From Oscillospiraceae bacterium (GTDB taxonomy: Bacteria > Bacillota > Clostridia > Oscillospirales > Ruminococcaceae), in NCBI GenBank assembly GCA_017544185.1, contig JAFYEQ010000384.1:1-28043 (forward strand): a stretch of 28,043 bases of DNA, in the 5' to 3' direction. Shown piece after piece: positions 25,542 through 28,043 of the stretch; position 1 is the stretch's first letter; each line of letters begins with the position of its first letter. Made by a program: the position numbers and the translations under genes. The notes under the pieces were generated by a model that saw nothing but the letters and a program-made list of their open reading frames with translations, had not been told where the DNA came from and did not search any database.

Positions 25542-26573
25542 ATGCATATCGTACTCAAGGCCCTCCATCTGAGGGACGACACGGGCGTACCTTCGTCCGA
25601 GTCGATGGATACATGGCAGCTCCTGTCGGATGATACCAGAGCAGTTATACATGAGATCTACCGCGCTCTTAGCGTCAAGTTCACGCGGTTCTCGCGGCAC
25701 GATGAACGCGATATACTGGTGATGGTGCGCAAATGCGTATTCGGTCTGTGCGTCCCCGAGGGGTACATCATGCTCAGGGGAGACGCTGACGGAGCGCTTC
25801 GGAACGTGGTGCTGGACGGCTTCCTGATAGAGAAGGCGGATCTGCGCAGCGCGTGGCAGCTGGCCCGCCGTCAGATACTGCTCCTTTGTGCGGGCACCTG
25901 GCAGATGGGCGGCAGTATCTCGCTCACCATGCCCGAGATACAGACCGAGGCAGAGGAGGCTCTAAAGCGTATCACTGCCCTTGACGAGGCTGTACGCACA
26001 CGTCCTGCATATCTCGATCAGATACGTGAGATCATGAAGGATATGCTGGAGTCACCCACGCCCTTCACGTTCACCACCGCTGCAGACGAGCTGCGCCGTG
26101 AGATACATCTGGATCTTACCACGGGCTACCGCAGGGCTGAGGTGAGCAGTACGGGCACAGGAGAGATCCCGCTGGCAGCTGTGGACATAGATACGGCAAG
26201 GGCCGAGCATATCCGCCGCTGCGGCTTCGACAGCATACGTCTCGACAGTATCGACACGCCGGAGTATATAGAGCGCGTCCGCGCCATGTGGGAGAGGCTC
26301 CCCATAGGAGAGCGGCGGAGCATCCCCGCTGATGCGTCGCTGTATATGTCCGCTGTGTGGTGCTACGTGTTCACCAAGGACGGGGACAGCTACATATCCC
26401 CTCTCTCCCCCGATATGTTCCCCCAGCTCTACGCCGAGGGATGCATACCCTATCACATGCTGTACCGTCAGTTCCTGTCCGCCCGCGATGATGCCAACGG
26501 GTACTTCGCCAAGCTGGACATGGTGCCTGCGGAGAAGAGCTCTTTCTTCGGGAAGCTCTTCGGGAAAAGATAG
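25542..26573 (+). CDS. Protein of unknown function, last gene of alarmone synthetase operon
   Basis: A 343-residue soluble protein I cannot assign. The first half is mostly helical (DTWQLLSDDTRAVIHEIYRALSVKF, then RSAWQLARRQILLLCAGTW). The second half mixes helices and strands, and the C-terminus is a basic SSFFGKLFGKR. No catalytic motif, signal peptide or membrane helix is seen. The start at 25542 is well supported: GAGGAGGT lies inside the end of the upstream gene, and only one base separates the TGA from the ATG. The stop is 3 bases before a 15-bp hairpin. Tight spacing to the upstream orphan argues for a joint function. Confidence 0.85.
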   Translation: MHIVLKALHLRDDTGVPSSESMDTWQLLSDDTRAVIHEIYRALSVKFTRFSRHDERDILVMVRKCVFGLCVPEGYIMLRGDADGALRNVVLDGFLIEKADLRSAWQLARRQILLLCAGTWQMGGSISLTMPEIQTEAEEALKRITALDEAVRTRPAYLDQIREIMKDMLESPTPFTFTTAADELRREIHLDLTTGYRRAEVSSTGTGEIPLAAVDIDTARAEHIRRCGFDSIRLDSIDTPEYIERVRAMWERLPIGERRSIPADASLYMSAVWCYVFTKDGDSYISPLSPDMFPQLYAEGCIPYHMLYRQFLSARDDANGYFAKLDMVPAEKSSFFGKLFGKR

Positions 26574-26576
26574 CAA

Positions 26577-26610
26577 ATATCCGCACCGTTCGCGTGAACG
26601 GTGCGGATAT
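26577..26610 (+). terminator. 15-bp hairpin ending the alarmone synthetase operon
   Basis: Arms 26577-26591 (ATATCCGCACCGTTC) and 26596-26610 pair perfectly around GCGT, 3 bases after the last stop codon. No T-run follows on the plus strand; the minus strand has a few T residues. It lies between convergent genes and may act in both directions. Confidence 0.65.
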
Positions 26611-26665
26611 CTGTCACTATAAATGATACTGACTTTTCGCTTCCATATCATTGTTTCGCAGTAAA

Positions 26666-26686
26666 GGGACAAGGGGCAAGGGACAA
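26666..26686. repeat. Heptamer repeat, third copy
   Basis: GGGACAA, GGGGCAA and GGGACAA in a row, followed by GCGACCA, the same unit that opens the leader repeat at 16376. It lies in the convergent gap 26574-26778, which otherwise holds only the operon hairpin and a weak GGAAAC/GTTTCC repeat (26753-26778). Confidence 0.65.
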
Positions 26687-26778
26687 GCGACCAGAAATGT
26701 TCGGCCGTCAAACATCCCGTTCCCGTTTGCAGGGACCTGTGTGTCCGCCCTTGGAAACTGTATTTATCCAGCGTTTCC

Positions 26779-27960
26779 CTAATACGGATACCTGTAATCG
26801 GTGACCAGCCACTCGTCGGACTCGCGGCAGCTTATGATGAAGTTGCCGCCGTCGGTATATCCCGTCACATTGCCGTCGCTGTCGGTCTTGACCTGACGGG
26901 AATAGAACAGCATGGTCGTGTCTGTGATGTACATATCCGTGAAGGTCAGGGTGCCAAGGGTCTTGTCGGGAGTCATGACCATATCCCTCGTACACAGCCT
27001 GCCGTCGATATCTCTGTAGCCCTGGGGCGCCTCACGGTAGAGCTCGGCTGCCCTGTCCTCGGAGAACACCGTGAGCAGGTACATATACAGATCTGCCAGC
27101 GTCCTGAACCGCTCGGACTGGACAGTATAGTATGTGCCGTCGTCGGTAGGAGTGCCGGAGGTATAATCCGTATCGGGCAGCAGGGACACCGTGAAGTACT
27201 GCGCTGCGGTATTGGCCGCCGCCCAGTATGCATACCCGAAGTACAGCGGGTCGCTCTCGCGTATCTCGCGGCAGACGATCTTCATGGTAAGTGACCGCTT
27301 GTCGAACACCAGCAGCTTTATCTTCACGCGGTCCTCGATGGGTATGAAATGCCCCTGATCGTCGTATATGTCCGTATCGTCCACGCTTATCTCGTATATG
27401 AACTTGTCGGGCTCGGTATGGTTGAGCTGCACGCGGTCCAGATACTCCAGATGGCTGCGCTCCCCCTTCTCCTGAGTGGTGTCGAATATCTCTATGTCCC
27501 GCAGTCCAGATCCGTCGATGGTATAGAACCGACTGATCACCTTTGGAGAGGACACGGGCCCGTCCGACAGCAGGAAGGTGAACTGCATGATGCCCGGCAT
27601 CTCCTCATCGGTGAGGTCGTTGGAGATCACATTCACCGCTGCGGCGTGATCCGACTGGAGATCCGGGAGATATACTCTGTATCCCTCAGGGGGGGAGATA
27701 TGCGTGGTAGTGCGCTCATAGTCCTTGTCCTCGATGCCGATGGTGAGCCCGTCATCGTCGGGAGACACGGTGACCAGATACTCGCCGCCGGTGCCCGTGA
27801 ACCTGAATATATGCTCCTTAAATGGCTCGTTCCCCTGCGCGAAGGTCATGCCCGCCACGGGACGGTCGTTCTCCAGCACCTCGCTGTGGGGGCCGTCAGG
27901 TATACATGAGGTAAGTAGCACAGCGCCCAGACCTAAAAGTATAGGGATAGCTCTCTTCAT
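26779..27960 (-). CDS. Lipoprotein with IseA-like C-terminal domain
   Basis: This 393-residue secreted lipoprotein has a signal peptide with lipobox LLTSC (Cys19), so it should be anchored on the outer face of the membrane. The middle consists of strand-rich sequence with no motif I know. The last 110 residues (FRTLADLYMYLLTVFSEDRAAELYREAPQGYRDIDGRLCTRD, ending SDEWLVTDYRYPY) resemble the IseA-type domain found in Clostridia, which in B. subtilis inhibits cell-wall DL-endopeptidases. The likeness is judged by eye, so the cell-wall role is an inference. The ATG overlaps the stop of the GtrA-like gene upstream (ATGA), so both come from one minus-strand operon. Confidence 0.8.
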   Translation of the reverse strand: MKRAIPILLGLGAVLLTSCIPDGPHSEVLENDRPVAGMTFAQGNEPFKEHIFRFTGTGGEYLVTVSPDDDGLTIGIEDKDYERTTTHISPPEGYRVYLPDLQSDHAAAVNVISNDLTDEEMPGIMQFTFLLSDGPVSSPKVISRFYTIDGSGLRDIEIFDTTQEKGERSHLEYLDRVQLNHTEPDKFIYEISVDDTDIYDDQGHFIPIEDRVKIKLLVFDKRSLTMKIVCREIRESDPLYFGYAYWAAANTAAQYFTVSLLPDTDYTSGTPTDDGTYYTVQSERFRTLADLYMYLLTVFSEDRAAELYREAPQGYRDIDGRLCTRDMVMTPDKTLGTLTFTDMYITDTTMLFYSRQVKTDSDGNVTGYTDGGNFIISCRESDEWLVTDYRYPY

Positions 27961-28043
27961 TTTTCGTCACGCTTTCGGAATATGATCAGCTTCGACAGGA
28001 AGTAGTTGATGATCAGCACCACCACGCCTGCCGCCAGCTTTAC
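27957..28043 (-). CDS. GtrA-like membrane protein, C-terminal end (partial)
   Basis: The frame enters from the right edge and ends with a TGA overlapping the start of the lipoprotein gene. The 29 visible residues form a membrane helix and a basic tail (GVVVLIINYFLSKLIIFRKRDEK). The NYFLSKLIIFR ending is typical of GtrA family proteins, four-helix membrane proteins linked to transfer of polyprenyl-linked sugars for surface polysaccharides. With so little sequence the family call is moderate. Confidence 0.6.
   Translation of the reverse strand, partial: VKLAAGVVVLIINYFLSKLIIFRKRDEK

Overview
The window reads as chromosomal DNA of an anaerobic, low-oxygen-adapted Firmicute, most likely a Ruminococcus-like member of the Clostridia. 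This is inferred from several things: NfnAB-type electron-bifurcating transhydrogenase genes, Gram-positive lipoproteins with clear lipoboxes, strong GGAGG ribosome binding sites, YesM/YesN and bacteriocin-type regulatory modules, and a VTC/DUF4956/carbohydrate-binding cassette common in gut Clostridia. Coding density is high and coding G+C looks well above 50%. Isoleucine is written mostly as ATA or ATC, with ATT rare. No rRNA, tRNA, transposase, phage gene or CRISPR array was seen.

Left part (1-1787, + strand): the end of an ABC transporter ATPase, its small permease and a histidine kinase, arranged like a bacteriocin/antimicrobial-peptide detoxification module. Region 1945-13491 is all on the minus strand. 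Read in the direction of transcription it holds a pyrC-pyrF fusion (dihydroorotase joined to OMP decarboxylase), a YesM-type kinase with its YesN-type AraC regulator, nfnA-nfnB, and then a three-gene cassette. The cassette consists of a VTC polyphosphate-polymerase-like protein, a DUF4956 membrane protein and a large Cthe_2159-like carbohydrate-binding lipoprotein.

Middle (13795-16313, + strand): mscL, guaB and a 94-residue helical protein of unknown role, with good promoters or terminators around them. Next (16326-20632) is an operon with a textbook promoter whose spacer carries a palindrome. It encodes an OhrR-like thiol redox sensor, a 976-residue ABC exporter (ATPase fused to a permease with a very large external domain) and a degenerate CPBP-like membrane protein.

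The operon at 20670-26610 starts from a perfect TTGACA-17-TATAAT promoter and ends at a 15-bp hairpin. It combines a small alarmone (ppGpp) synthetase, an OmpR-type regulator with its kinase, an alkaline-phosphatase-superfamily phosphodiesterase and two proteins I cannot assign, with stop/start overlaps at two junctions. On the far right, on the minus strand, are the end of a GtrA-like protein and a lipoprotein with an IseA-like C-terminus.

The points most worth a second look are the pyrC-pyrF fusion with a possible internal start, the kinase gene whose only well-placed start codon is ATC, the alarmone synthetase/two-component/phosphodiesterase operon with its two orphan proteins, the redox sensor controlling an exporter, and a family of 7-bp-unit repeats in the intergenic regions.
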